A DNA stretch of 64,000 nucleotides from Tsuneonella deserti (GTDB lineage Bacteria; Pseudomonadota; Alphaproteobacteria; Sphingomonadales; Sphingomonadaceae): contig NZ_BMKL01000001.1 of NCBI RefSeq assembly GCF_014644315.1, positions 2,553,001 to 2,617,000 on the forward strand. Reading direction: 5' to 3'. Numbering within the stretch: the first letter of the stretch is position 1; the number at the start of each line of letters is the position of its first letter. The position numbers and the translations under genes are program-made. This document shows, one piece after another, positions 8,604-17,208 of the stretch. The notes under the pieces were generated by a model. It did no database searches. It worked only from the letters and a program-made list of their open reading frames with translations, and was not told where the DNA came from.

Positions 8604-9283
8604 AGCTTGTCCCAGAAACGAAAATAGAGGCCGTAGTTGCATCGATAGAGATCGTGGTGCCGTTGATGATGGCTGGCCGTTATCAGCCAGTTACCTGCTC
8701 GCGAGTGAACGAGCGCCCGGGGAAACATCTCCCAGCCCATGTGATTGGTGACCCCCATCACTGTCATCACCGTCAGCACGAGCGCAAGCATGGCCGGGTG
8801 GATCGGGACGACGAAAACCAGCGCGGGAATGACCACCGCGCCCGTCAGCGCCTCGATCGGATGGAAGCTCATCGCCGCCCATGCAGTGGGCGGACGACTG
8901 GCGTGGTGAACCGCATGAGCGACACGGAACGGCCGTGGCCGGTGCATCCAGCGGTGAGTCCAGTAGAACCACGTGTCGTGCGCCGCGAGGTAGATCACGG
9001 GGGCGACAAGGGAATACCACAGCGGGTAGGCCGCCCAGTCGGTGTAGATCGCCGTCCAGCCGCGCGCCTGCCAGCCCCACGCGACGATCCCGGCCGGGAT
9101 TCCATAGATCGCGGCGGAGGCGAGCGACCAGCCGATCTCCTTGCGGATCTGGTGGTTCAGCCCGGCATAAAGCCCCGGCCGTACCCGCCGGGTCGCGAGG
9201 GCGAACAGACCACTCGCGCCGAGGTAGCGCAGCGCCACGATGGCGGTCATCGCCAGGGCGGAAGCGAGGATGGCGAGCAGCAT
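8576..9283 (-). CDS. Sterol desaturase / fatty acid hydroxylase family protein
   Basis: Integral membrane diiron enzyme of 235 residues. The histidine clusters are HDTWFYWTHRWMH (HX7HX3H), HAVHHAS (HX2HH) and SHHQRHHD, in the order expected for the family. Hydrophobic segments flank them. Members hydroxylate or desaturate sterols, fatty acids, carotenoids or sphingolipids. This one is longer than CrtZ beta-carotene hydroxylases (about 160-175 residues) and lacks their sequence, so a lipid substrate is more likely than a carotenoid, but the substrate is not known. It forms an overlapping pair with a DUF2141 gene. Confidence 0.88.
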   Translation of the reverse strand: MLLAILASALAMTAIVALRYLGASGLFALATRRVRPGLYAGLNHQIRKEIGWSLASAAIYGIPAGIVAWGWQARGWTAIYTDWAAYPLWYSLVAPVIYLAAHDTWFYWTHRWMHRPRPFRVAHAVHHASRPPTAWAAMSFHPIEALTGAVVIPALVFVVPIHPAMLALVLTVMTVMGVTNHMGWEMFPRALVHSRAGNWLITASHHQRHHDLYRCNYGLYFRFWDKLCGTDRGLA

Positions 9284-9316
9284 CGCGCGCCGTTTACGCC
9301 GCTCGCCGCCGTCTGG

Positions 9317-9811
9317 CTACAGCCCCTGTCCCCACGGTGCGCAATGCGGATCGCTGCCCACGACCTGCCTCCTCAGCGAAGTGCGGGCGAGCCGCTCGAT
9401 CTCCACCTTCCTCCGTGCCGCCGCCAGCGCGTGAGTGGGCGCGGGTCGCACGATCTCGGCGTCGTAGCCATCGGCTACGATCACCCCGCAGCAATCGGGC
9501 TTGAAGTTCAGGCCTTCGAGCAGCGTGCAATCGATGCCCGGTGGCACGCCCCAGTAGAACCGGTCGCAGAAATCGAGATAGTCCGGCCACTTGCCATCCC
9601 CGAGAAGGTCGGCGCGGCTGACCTTTATTTCGACGATGACTATCCGCCCCTTCGCATCGACCCCCATCAGGTCGGCCCGGCGGCCGTTGCGCAGAGGCAT
9701 CTCGGACAGGCACCAGATGTCGTTGCGGGCGAACAGCCGGCAAATGCCCCGCGCCACCGACTGTGCCGTCGGGTTGTCGGATATCAGCGAGAGAGCAGGT
9801 GAATCGGCCAT
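9317..9811 (-). CDS. mmcB: MmcB-family DNA repair protein
   Basis: A 164-residue cytoplasmic protein with a compact nuclease-like fold. The stretch RRADLMGVDAKGRIVIVEIKVSR shows the D-(x)n-ExK pattern of PD-(D/E)xK enzymes (here VEIKVS), followed by KWPDYLDFCDRFYW. This corresponds to MmcB, an alphaproteobacterial protein of the SOS/damage response described in Caulobacter. The start at 9811 has GGAAG directly upstream; a reading frame open to 9973 has no site and no conserved sequence. Typical length of the family is about 150-165 residues, matching this start. No LexA-like box was identified upstream by eye. Confidence 0.85.
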   Translation of the reverse strand: MADSPALSLISDNPTAQSVARGICRLFARNDIWCLSEMPLRNGRRADLMGVDAKGRIVIVEIKVSRADLLGDGKWPDYLDFCDRFYWGVPPGIDCTLLEGLNFKPDCCGVIVADGYDAEIVRPAPTHALAAARRKVEIERLARTSLRRQVVGSDPHCAPWGQGL

Positions 9812-9888
9812 CTTCCAAAACTGGAACAGAAGGCGAACCGCGTCAAGCTGGCCGAGCCGGCCGCGCTCGCTCGCGACGCGAACTCGCC

Positions 9889-10293
9889 TCAGGCCTGCGC
9901 CAGGCTTTCGTCGGCCAGATACTCGGGCAGGAGGTCGAGCAAGGCCGCGCGTGCGTGAAGGTATTCGCGCCACAAGGTGAGCGCGGCTGCGGTGGGATCC
10001 TGGCCCCGCTCGGTGACCGCCAGCAGCGCCTTGAGGCCCGGGCGCATCATCGCGGAGATATCGCTGATGCCGTTGCTCGCAAGTTCTACCCGCCAGCCGC
10101 CGGCGCCCTCGATCCGCGAGGGAAAGTCCCTCACGTGTTCGTCAGGCTTTTCCGCCTCTACCCCCGCGATTGCGGCAACGGCCGCGGCAGCGTCCTGCAG
10201 CGCGGCCCATTGCCCCCGCATCGAGCCCAGGTCCCGGGGTGCGCTGCCGTCGCGGCGCGCGGCGGGGACGAAATCTGTCGGAGTCGCGTTCAT
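9889..10293 (-). CDS. Hypothetical protein
   Basis: A 134-residue soluble, alanine-rich, mostly helical protein that was not recognised. It starts MNATPTDFVPA and has a conserved-looking core MRPGLKALLAVTERGQDPTAAALTLWREYLHARAALL. There is no signal peptide, membrane segment or metal-binding motif. It lies 77 bases upstream of mmcB on the same strand, so the two may share a transcript. It is called a gene because codon usage matches its neighbours and no competing frame exists on either strand; its function is unknown. Confidence 0.65.
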   Translation of the reverse strand: MNATPTDFVPAARRDGSAPRDLGSMRGQWAALQDAAAAVAAIAGVEAEKPDEHVRDFPSRIEGAGGWRVELASNGISDISAMMRPGLKALLAVTERGQDPTAAALTLWREYLHARAALLDLLPEYLADESLAQA

Positions 10294-10405
10294 CGTGACG
10301 CCCGCGTTAACCTGCGAGCGCTTGCCAAAACGCTAATAAGCGGCGGACTGCCCGCAAACTGCTGGCAAGCGGCGAGACGCTTTGCTAAGCGCCCGCCTCC
10401 GGTCC

Positions 10406-10482
<77 letters not shown>

Positions 10483-10583
10483 AGCTGTCTAACAGACTTT
10501 GGCTGCATAACGCGAAGGCTCGCCGGTTCTTCAACCAAAGGAAAAGGCAGGGCTCCGAAGTGGAGGACTTTCAGCCGTTGCCT

Positions 10584-11150
10584 TCAGGCAATGGTACCTT
10601 CAGACCCACGTGGATGAACGGCCAGAACACTGGCGTATGCTTCATCGAACGCCTTCTCGAGCGCCGGATTGCAGCCTCGCAGTCCTTCGACCACCTCCCG
10701 CGCCCATTCGAAGTATTGCGCTCTCCGCTCGGCTGACCAATCGGCAGGAGGCGTGGCCACGAGATCGCGCAGGTTTGCCGTCTTGTCAGCCAGCTTCACA
10801 AGCTTGGCTCCATGGGATTTGGTGGCGGACTTCACCACCTGAAGCCGTTTCCGCTCCTCTTTTGGAAGCGACTTGTCGTCGGTTACTTCGGCAACGATGG
10901 TAGCCACGGGCTTGCCGAAGCGGTCTTCAATCTCCTCGATCGAGGTCTCGGTGTCTTCCACGGTGTCGTGAAGCAACGCGGCTGCGATCACGCTCGCGTC
11001 CTCCACGCCGCCTTCCCTCGCCAGGATGTCAGCCAGTGCCAGGGGGTGGTTGATGTACGGCGAGGCCTCGGCGTCCTTGCGCCTTTGTTGGCTATGCCTG
11101 GCGGCTGCGAAGGATGCCGCCTCGAGGATCAAAGTGATATCGTTTTTCAT
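10584..11150 (-). CDS. RSH-type HD hydrolase (small alarmone hydrolase / MESH1-like)
   Basis: A 188-residue stand-alone HD domain resembling the (p)ppGpp hydrolase half of SpoT and the metazoan MESH1 protein. Motifs: ARHSQQRRKD followed by YINHPLALADILA (first His ligands), ALLHDTVEDT (HD and the catalytic ED pair), and VKLADKTANLRDL (distal Asp and the K-x-x-D-x-x-x-N signature). No synthetase, TGS or ACT domains are present. It should hydrolyse (p)ppGpp or a related nucleotide. The ATG at 11150 (AGGGA upstream) was preferred to a TTG at 11168. It lies about 100 bases from tRNA-Arg, and its base composition looks slightly less GC-rich than its surroundings, hinting at later acquisition. Confidence 0.85.
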   Translation of the reverse strand: MKNDITLILEAASFAAARHSQQRRKDAEASPYINHPLALADILAREGGVEDASVIAAALLHDTVEDTETSIEEIEDRFGKPVATIVAEVTDDKSLPKEERKRLQVVKSATKSHGAKLVKLADKTANLRDLVATPPADWSAERRAQYFEWAREVVEGLRGCNPALEKAFDEAYASVLAVHPRGSEGTIA

Positions 11151-11242
11151 AGTGCGTTCCCTATCCAATTCTTGGCGGACGGGCGGCTACCGCATTCGAA
11201 ACGCGTCACAAATTGGTTCCGTATCGTGCCCAAGGCATGCGA

Positions 11243-11662
11243 TCAAAGCGGGTCAAGCTCCGCGGGCCCGCCTGCCGACGCCCATACGATTGCATGCTGG
11301 CGGAAATCCCGCGCGAGCGACTGGGCCTCGTCGCGGGAAGGGCCGATGAGGAGGATGCTGGGTTCGGCGGGCCAGGCCGGGTCGGCGCCTCGGCCCTCGC
11401 CCGGAATGTATTGCCAACCCCTCGCCTCCAAGTTCCGGATGAGTTCGGCCTGGCGAGCCATGTTCGCCCCGAGCGGGACTTGTTCGCTATACGGGTTCCA
11501 GGCGGTCAGGAACGCGGCCCCCGCCGCGCCGCTACGCTGTAGCAAGTCATCCAGCGCCGCCGAGCGTTCGCCGATACGCAGGACGAACGGCGGCTCGGCG
11601 AACACGTGATAATCGGTCGCCCGATAGGCTGCGATCAGGCTTGCATCGAGCTGTCGCGCCAC
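11243..11662 (-). CDS. DUF3293 domain protein
   Basis: A 139-residue cytoplasmic protein. The conserved points of DUF3293 are visible: AYRATDYHV near the N-terminus, FLTAWNPYSE in the middle, and GEGRGADPAWPAEPSILLIG before a closing FRQHAIVWA strand. The family is widespread in proteobacteria and has no assigned biochemical role. Translation begins at GTG 11662, 7 bases after the stop of the acyl-CoA ligase, so it is the tail of that transcript. No partner explains its function. Confidence 0.75.
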   Translation of the reverse strand: MARQLDASLIAAYRATDYHVFAEPPFVLRIGERSAALDDLLQRSGAAGAAFLTAWNPYSEQVPLGANMARQAELIRNLEARGWQYIPGEGRGADPAWPAEPSILLIGPSRDEAQSLARDFRQHAIVWASAGGPAELDPL

Positions 11663-11669
11663 CTCTCGC

Positions 11670-13208
11670 TCAATTCACCTGCCGCTCGCGTCCTTCCCAG
11701 TAGGGCGCGCGCAGTTCGCGGCGGAGGATCTTGCCGGAAGGATTGCGCGGCAGCGCGTCGATGAAATCCACGGTTTTGGGGCACTTGAAGCCGGCGATTT
11801 TCTCGCGCGCATAGGAGATCACGTCGCCCGCCTCGAGATGGACGCCAGGCTTGGGAACGACCACCGCCTTGACCGCCTCGCCCCATTTCTCGTCGGGCAC
11901 GCCGATAACGGCCACATCGGCGATCGCGGGGTGACCATAGATCGCGCTTTCGACTTCGGCCGGATAGACGTTCTCGCCGCCCGAGATGATCATGTCCTTG
12001 ATGCGGTCCTGGATGTAGAGGTAGCCCTCCTCGTCCATGATCCCGGCATCGCCGGTGCGCAACCAGCCATCGGCCGACAACACGCGGGCGGTTTCCTCTG
12101 GCCGGTTCCAGTAGCCGACCATCGTCGTCGGGCTGTAGATCGCCACTTCGCCGATTTCACCCGGAGGGAGCGGATTGCCCTCGGCATCGAGGATTCGGAT
12201 CTCGCACGATGGCAGCGCCTTGCCGGCCGAGCGCATCACGCCCTCGCGGCCGGGCCGGTGGTCTTCCGGCGGCAGGCTGACGACGGTGCCGTAGGTCTCC
12301 GTCATCCCGTACATTTGCGCAAAGCCGCAGCCCAGCTTCTCGACCCCGCGCTTGAGCAGGTCGAGCGGAATCGGGCTCGCGCCGTAAGCCATTCCCTCGA
12401 GGTTGGAGAAATCCGCGTCCTTCGCATCGGGATGATCCAGCATCATCTGCAGCGCGGCAGGGACGAGGAACGCCCACTTGGCCTTGTAGCGCTGGATGTC
12501 GCGCAGGATCAGCGCGGGATCGAACTCGGTATGGATGATGAGCTGCTGCCCGCCGTTGACCGCGCCGGTGACGGAGCCGACCCCGGCGATATGGCCGAAC
12601 GGCATCGCGTGGATCAGCGTGTCGCCAGGCTGCGAACTGAACCAGCCGATGCCCTCCTCCTGCATGATGGGGCGCAGCACGGTGGCGTTGCGGTGAGTCA
12701 GCATCACCCCCTTGGGCATACCGGTGGTGCCCGAGGTGTAGAGCTGGAGGAACACGTCGCCGCGATCGACTTCGGTCGTCACCGGGGCATCGGACTGGCC
12801 GTCGCGCCACTGGTCGAACCGATCGTCCATGATCACGCGCTGGCCTTCGAAGGCTTGTCCTTCGAACAATGGCTCGACGAACAGGGCGGCCGCTTCGGCA
12901 TCCTTGAGGATGAACTCGATCTCGGCCGGGGCCAGGCGCCAGATTACCGGCACCAGCACCATGCCGGCGCGGGCGACGCCCATGACCAGCTCGCAGGCGC
13001 GCCAGGAATTCTTGCCGAGATAGGCGACGCGGTCGCCCTTCTTGAGGCCCATCGCGGCAAGGCCGTTGGCGATCTGCGTCGCATGCCGGTCGTAGGTCTT
13101 CCAGTCGATGATGACATCATCGTGACGCATCGCGACCCCATCCGGGGTTTCCTGCGCCCACTGGGTCAGCGCCGCGCCCAGCGTGCGCGACTTGTCGGGA
13201 TATTCCAT
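11670..13208 (-). CDS. Acyl-CoA ligase (AMP-forming, FadD-like)
   Basis: A 512-residue adenylate-forming enzyme that activates a carboxylic acid to its CoA thioester via an acyl-AMP. The phosphate-binding loop YTSGTTGMPKGV lies at about 157-168, the adenine-binding motif YGMTETYGT is in the middle, the hinge motif GWLRTGDAG follows, and the C-terminal catalytic lysine is in NPSGKILRREL. No membrane segment is seen. Length and the presence of QIANGLAAMGLKKGDRVA fit medium- to long-chain fatty-acyl-CoA synthetases, but the exact acid cannot be told. The gene has AGGAGAGGCGA upstream of its ATG and is followed by DUF3293. Confidence 0.9.
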   Translation of the reverse strand: MEYPDKSRTLGAALTQWAQETPDGVAMRHDDVIIDWKTYDRHATQIANGLAAMGLKKGDRVAYLGKNSWRACELVMGVARAGMVLVPVIWRLAPAEIEFILKDAEAAALFVEPLFEGQAFEGQRVIMDDRFDQWRDGQSDAPVTTEVDRGDVFLQLYTSGTTGMPKGVMLTHRNATVLRPIMQEEGIGWFSSQPGDTLIHAMPFGHIAGVGSVTGAVNGGQQLIIHTEFDPALILRDIQRYKAKWAFLVPAALQMMLDHPDAKDADFSNLEGMAYGASPIPLDLLKRGVEKLGCGFAQMYGMTETYGTVVSLPPEDHRPGREGVMRSAGKALPSCEIRILDAEGNPLPPGEIGEVAIYSPTTMVGYWNRPEETARVLSADGWLRTGDAGIMDEEGYLYIQDRIKDMIISGGENVYPAEVESAIYGHPAIADVAVIGVPDEKWGEAVKAVVVPKPGVHLEAGDVISYAREKIAGFKCPKTVDFIDALPRNPSGKILRRELRAPYWEGRERQVN

Positions 13209-13274
13209 TCGCCTCTCCTTGGCTCGCCATCATGCGTGGCGAATCTCGGCAGGCAAGTTGCGTTGGGAAACCAA

Positions 13275-14486
13275 TCAGCGCAAGTCCGGTTCGTCGAACC
13301 CGTTTTCGAGGAAACGAAGCGCGCATCCGGCCAGCACCGCGCTGCCGCGAGGCAGCGCAGCTTCATCGACGAACATGCGCGGAGAGTGGATCGAGCAGGC
13401 GCTGCGCCAGTCGTCGCCCTCCCTGGCCACGCCGAGGAAGAACATCGCGCCGGGCACCTGTTCGAGCACATAGGAGAAGTCTTCCGCGCCCATGATCGGG
13501 GTGGGCAGGGTGATCCAGTCCTGCTCGCCGAACAGTTCGCCGGTCACCGCCTGGCCGAGCGCAACCGCGCGCTCGTCGCACATCGTGACCGGGAAGCCGG
13601 GGGTGACCGTCGTGCGCGCGGACAGGCCATAGCCTGCAGCCACGCCCTGCGCGGTTTCCGCGATCAGCCGGTGGACCGTGTCGCGGTTGCGCGGCGTCAA
13701 CGTGCGGATCGTGCCGCGCAGGGTCACCCGGTCGGGGATCACGTTGTGCGCGGTGCCGGCTTCGATCATCGTGACGGTGACGACCACCGCATCGGCGGCG
13801 TTGAAGCGGCGGGTGACCATCGCCTGCAGCGCGGTGACGATGGCGCAGGCGGCGGGCACGGGATCGAGCGTGTCGTGCGGCATCGAGGCGTGGCCGCCCT
13901 TGCCCTCGACCACGATGTCGAGCTGGTCGGCCGATGCCATCAGCGCGCCCGCCCTTCCGGCCACGGCGCCGTGGCGGGCGTTGGGCATGATGTGGAGCGC
14001 GAAGGCGGCCTCGGGCAGCGGCGAGACCAGCCCGTCATCGAGCATGTGCTTCGCGCCGTGGAAACCTTCCTCGCCCGGCTGGAACATGAACTGGACTTCG
14101 CCCGCGACATCGTCCCGGCGCGCACAAAGCAGTTCCGCCGCGCCGGCAAGCATCGCGGTGTGGGTGTCGTGACCGCAGGAATGCATCCTCCCGGGCACAA
14201 TAGAGGCGAATTCGAGGCCGGTGTGCTCGTCCATCGGAAGAGCGTCCATGTCGCCGCGCAGCAGGACTCGCCGGCCCGGCCTGCCACCCTTGAGCGTGGC
14301 CACCGCGCCGGTCGTCGAGCCGCCCTCGCGCCATTCGAGCGGCAGGTGCGCGAGCGCGGCGCGCACCTTGGCGAGTGTCTTCGGCGTGTCGAGGCCCAGC
14401 TCGGGCTCGGAATGGATGGCGCGGCGCAGGGCGACGATCTTCTCGGAGATCGCGCGAGCCGAATCGAGCAGGTCGGGGTGCAGCAT
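13275..14486 (-). CDS. M20-family amidohydrolase (hippurate-hydrolase-like)
   Basis: A 403-residue two-metal amidase/peptidase. Metal-site motifs are GDMDALPM, GRMHSCGHDTHTAM (Cys and His ligands) and PGEEGFHGAKHM (catalytic and bridging glutamates), with a late IMGAEDFSYVLE motif. A dimerisation or lid domain lies between. This is the IAA-amino-acid hydrolase / hippuricase group (M20D), which removes acyl groups from amino acids or opens related amides. No signal peptide, so cytoplasmic. It precedes the acyl-CoA ligase on the same strand by 66 bases; a joint role (release of an acyl group, then its activation) is possible but not shown. Confidence 0.9.
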   Translation of the reverse strand: MLHPDLLDSARAISEKIVALRRAIHSEPELGLDTPKTLAKVRAALAHLPLEWREGGSTTGAVATLKGGRPGRRVLLRGDMDALPMDEHTGLEFASIVPGRMHSCGHDTHTAMLAGAAELLCARRDDVAGEVQFMFQPGEEGFHGAKHMLDDGLVSPLPEAAFALHIMPNARHGAVAGRAGALMASADQLDIVVEGKGGHASMPHDTLDPVPAACAIVTALQAMVTRRFNAADAVVVTVTMIEAGTAHNVIPDRVTLRGTIRTLTPRNRDTVHRLIAETAQGVAAGYGLSARTTVTPGFPVTMCDERAVALGQAVTGELFGEQDWITLPTPIMGAEDFSYVLEQVPGAMFFLGVAREGDDWRSACSIHSPRMFVDEAALPRGSAVLAGCALRFLENGFDEPDLR

Positions 14487-14572
14487 GACAGGAGACTAAC
14501 CTGCGTTCGCGCGCCTGCATCAGGAAAAGTGTAGTGGTGTGCCCGCGCCGCCCCGTCTAAGGCGCGAGGCCA

Positions 14573-15535
14573 ATGTCGCCCGCCACGCCACAATACTCCA
14601 CGCTGCCCCGCGTCGGGGTCATCTTCAACCCGCGCAGCCACCGCAACCGCCAGCTGTGCGATGAAGCAGCGGCGCTGCCGGGCGTGAGCGTCGCGTCACC
14701 CGAGAAACGCGGGGAGCTCGCCGCGGTCCTGGCCGGTTTTGCCGAGGAGGGCGTCGAATGCATCGCCATCAGCGGGGGAGACGGCACGGTGCGCGATGTG
14801 CTGACCGCCGGGATGCGGGTGTTTGGAGATCGCTGGCCGCTCCTCGCGGTGATACCTGCCGGCAAGACCAATGCGTTGAGCCACGATCTCGGCGCTCCCA
14901 AGCACTGGACCATCCAGGAAGCCGTTGCGGCGGTGCGTGACGGAAAACGGGTCGTGCGCCGGCCGATGATCGTTCGCGACGTTGAGGGTGGCGGCGAACT
15001 TGCCGGTTTCGTGCTGGGCGCGGGCCTGTTTACCGTCGCGGTGAACGCGGGCCAGGACGCGCACCGGCTGGGCGCATTCGACGGTGTGGCGGTGGTCGCC
15101 ACCGCCCTGTGGGGTATCGCGCAAGGCCTGTTCGGCTCCGACCACAACCACTGGCGCCGCGGCGCGCCCATGCGGATCCGCGTCGGGCAGGAGGGCAGGG
15201 AACTGCCACGCAGCGCCAGGGGAGACCCGCGCCGAAGGGGGATGCTGCTTGCCGCCACGCTCGAACGGTTCGCGTTCGGCATCAATCCCTATGGCCGCCT
15301 TACGGGTCTCAAGCTCGCGGTGATGGATCATCCGCGCCGCCGGCTGATGGCGATGATCCCGGCTGTGGCATGGGGGTGGGAAAGCGAGTGGCTGGAGAAG
15401 GCGGGCCTGCACCGCTGCTCGACCGACCGGATCCTGCTCGATCTGGGGGATCGCTTCATCCTCGATGGTGAGGCCTTCCCCGCCGGAAGTTACGAGCTCA
15501 CCGAGGGGCCGCGGTTGAGCTTCGTGGTGCCGTGA
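14573..15535 (+). CDS. Diacylglycerol kinase family (DAGK_cat) protein
   Basis: A 320-residue lipid kinase-like protein. The N-terminal domain begins RVGVIFNPRSHRNR and contains the nucleotide-binding GGDGTVRDVL (about 68-77); the second domain has the FILDGEAF motif near the C-terminus typical of DgkB/YegS-type soluble lipid kinases. It should phosphorylate diacylglycerol or a related lipid to a phosphatidate, at the inner face of the membrane. The stop overlaps the GTG of the next gene (GTGA), giving strong translational coupling with a Tam41-like nucleotidyltransferase. The lipid specificity is not determined by the sequence. Confidence 0.88.
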   Translation: MSPATPQYSTLPRVGVIFNPRSHRNRQLCDEAAALPGVSVASPEKRGELAAVLAGFAEEGVECIAISGGDGTVRDVLTAGMRVFGDRWPLLAVIPAGKTNALSHDLGAPKHWTIQEAVAAVRDGKRVVRRPMIVRDVEGGGELAGFVLGAGLFTVAVNAGQDAHRLGAFDGVAVVATALWGIAQGLFGSDHNHWRRGAPMRIRVGQEGRELPRSARGDPRRRGMLLAATLERFAFGINPYGRLTGLKLAVMDHPRRRLMAMIPAVAWGWESEWLEKAGLHRCSTDRILLDLGDRFILDGEAFPAGSYELTEGPRLSFVVP

Positions 15536-16419
15536 GCGGGCCGCTCGAGGGGCGGGTCGCCCGGTCGCTCGAAGCCCCCGTGGCCGGGCAAGTGCGCGCA
15601 ATCGCCGCGCGCCTTGGCGAGGAAGCAGGCGCGCGCGCAGTGCTGTTCTACGGCTCCAACCTGCGCACCGGCTCGCTGGAGGGGGTGCTCGATTTCTACG
15701 TCCTGTTGCCCGGCTCCCAGGTCGAGCGAATTTGGCCGCGCGTCTCCTACCGCGAATGGAACGAGGGCGACCTGACCCTGCGCGCCAAGATCGCAACCAT
15801 GGCGCTGGGCACCTTCGCACGCGCCGCGCTCGGCGAATCGCGCGATACGACGATCTGGGCGCGGTTCGTCCAGCCTTCGGCGCTGGCCTGGGCCGCCGAT
15901 GCGACGGCACGGCGAGAGGTGACGCATGCCGTGTCGGGCGCGGCGATCACTGCCGCGAGGCTCGCCGCCGCGCTTGGCCCGCGCGAGGGCCGGGCACAGG
16001 ATTTCTGGCGGGCGCTGTTCCGGGCGACCTATCGCGCGGAGTTCCGGGTCGAGAAACCAGGCCGCGAAAACGACATTCTTTCGGTCAACGAAGCGCATTT
16101 CGACGGCCTCCTTCCGCTGGCATGGGAGAGCGGAGGGATAGACTTCGAACGGCGGGGCGACGTTCTGCTGCCGCGCATTGCGGATGGTGAGCGGAAGGCG
16201 ATCCTCCGCTGGTGGGGCTTGCGCAGACGGCTGGGCAAGCCGCTCAACCTGCTGCGGCTGGTCAAGGCCAGCACCACTTTCGAAGGCGCTGCGCGCTATG
16301 CGGCGTGGAAGATCGAGCGGCATACAGGCGTGCCGGTCGAGCTGACACCTTGGCGCGAGAGGCATCCCGTGCTCGCCGCGCCGGCCGTCCTGTGGCGGGT
16401 CTGGCGCCAGCAACGCTGA
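15532..16419 (+). CDS. Tam41-like nucleotidyltransferase (putative phosphatidate cytidylyltransferase)
   Basis: A 295-residue protein with no signal peptide. The motif AVLFYGSNLRTG (GS at 41-42) followed by GVLDFYVLL (Asp54) fits a nucleotidyltransferase active site. It resembles the YGS...LDF pattern of the mitochondrial CDP-DAG synthase Tam41. Further matches to remembered eukaryotic Tam41 are a YRAEFRVEK segment followed by NEAHFDGLLP, and a C-terminal LVKASTTFEGAARYAAWKI helix, comparable to the RPSS...KGIF..GK.K.Q region there. Tam41 makes CDP-diacylglycerol from phosphatidate and CTP. The GTG start overlaps the stop of the lipid-kinase gene. The assignment is by eye from short motifs and is the main uncertainty. 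Confidence 0.6.
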   Translation: MSGPLEGRVARSLEAPVAGQVRAIAARLGEEAGARAVLFYGSNLRTGSLEGVLDFYVLLPGSQVERIWPRVSYREWNEGDLTLRAKIATMALGTFARAALGESRDTTIWARFVQPSALAWAADATARREVTHAVSGAAITAARLAAALGPREGRAQDFWRALFRATYRAEFRVEKPGRENDILSVNEAHFDGLLPLAWESGGIDFERRGDVLLPRIADGERKAILRWWGLRRRLGKPLNLLRLVKASTTFEGAARYAAWKIERHTGVPVELTPWRERHPVLAAPAVLWRVWRQQR

Positions 16420-16441
16420 ACCGGGTCGCAGCCCGGCCAGC

Positions 16442-16942
16442 TCACATGTAGCGCATGTTGATGTGGATCGACTTGACCCCGGATCCGACCGGGAACGCGG
16501 TCTTTGTGTAGCTCGGCTTGCCGAGATTGAAGATGTTGATCGAAGGGTTGTTCGACATCCCGCCGCCATCGCTCGTCAGGTCGGTGTTGCCGTCGCCGTC
16601 GAGATCGTGGCGCACCGCGATGCCGTAACTGCCGCTCGCCGGCACCGGCACGCAGAAGGTCATCGTCCCGGCACGCGCCGGGGCCTCCATCCGGTTGATC
16701 CACCGCCCCTTCTTCAGCCAGTCGGCGGCGGTCGCGCGATAGCTCTGCACGCGGATGCGGCCCCTGGAAGCCTTCACCCCCGCGACGGTCACCAGCACGG
16801 CCGGGCCTTCGCCGCCGCGGCACTGGGACATGTCGTTGGAGATGGTCTGCCGGTATTGCGCGTGAACCGGCGCGGCGGCGCCGAGCACCAGCGCGCCGAG
16901 CGCGATAATGTTGGCAGGAAGGCGGGAAGTACGAAAGTTCAT
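16442..16942 (-). CDS. Exported DUF2141-family protein (copy 2)
   Basis: A 166-residue secreted protein with a signal peptide (residues 1-28, ending PVHAQ). The mature part carries VLVTVAGVKASRGRIRV, a SYGIAVRHDLDGDGNTDL segment with a calcium-site-like acidic loop, and ends in INMRYM, nearly the same ending as copy 1 (RMRYLM). Two cysteines (about 41 and 97) could form a disulfide. The start at 16942 has GGAC upstream and begins the signal peptide properly; an ATG at 16954 adds four residues. It is convergent with the lipid kinase / Tam41-like pair, 22 bases away. Biochemical role unknown. Confidence 0.85.
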   Translation of the reverse strand: MNFRTSRLPANIIALGALVLGAAAPVHAQYRQTISNDMSQCRGGEGPAVLVTVAGVKASRGRIRVQSYRATAADWLKKGRWINRMEAPARAGTMTFCVPVPASGSYGIAVRHDLDGDGNTDLTSDGGGMSNNPSINIFNLGKPSYTKTAFPVGSGVKSIHINMRYM

Positions 16943-17208
16943 GGAACCGTCCATATGGCGGGGCGGGGCGCGCGGCTCAAGCCGGAGCGCGCCTGCGTGG
17001 CCCCAGTGGGTTGCGCGGCCGTGGCTGCGGCGGCCTGAATTTGCCCTGAATTTTCGCCCCGGCTCCTGCGCGAACTGTCACCATTTGGCACGAATGACGC
17101 CCGAGTGGGCGGGGCGATGTGGAAAAGGCCGCCTGTTTCGCTTGTGCCCTCCGCAAGGCAGTGGTTAAGCCCTTCACAGGCATCCCGAGGAGCCCCAAAG
17201 GCCGTCCC

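Noticed and set aside
11838..14534. Open frame of 898 codons on the plus strand
   Set aside because: Antisense to the acyl-CoA ligase and the M20 amidohydrolase; histidine/arginine-rich mirror translation without a domain.
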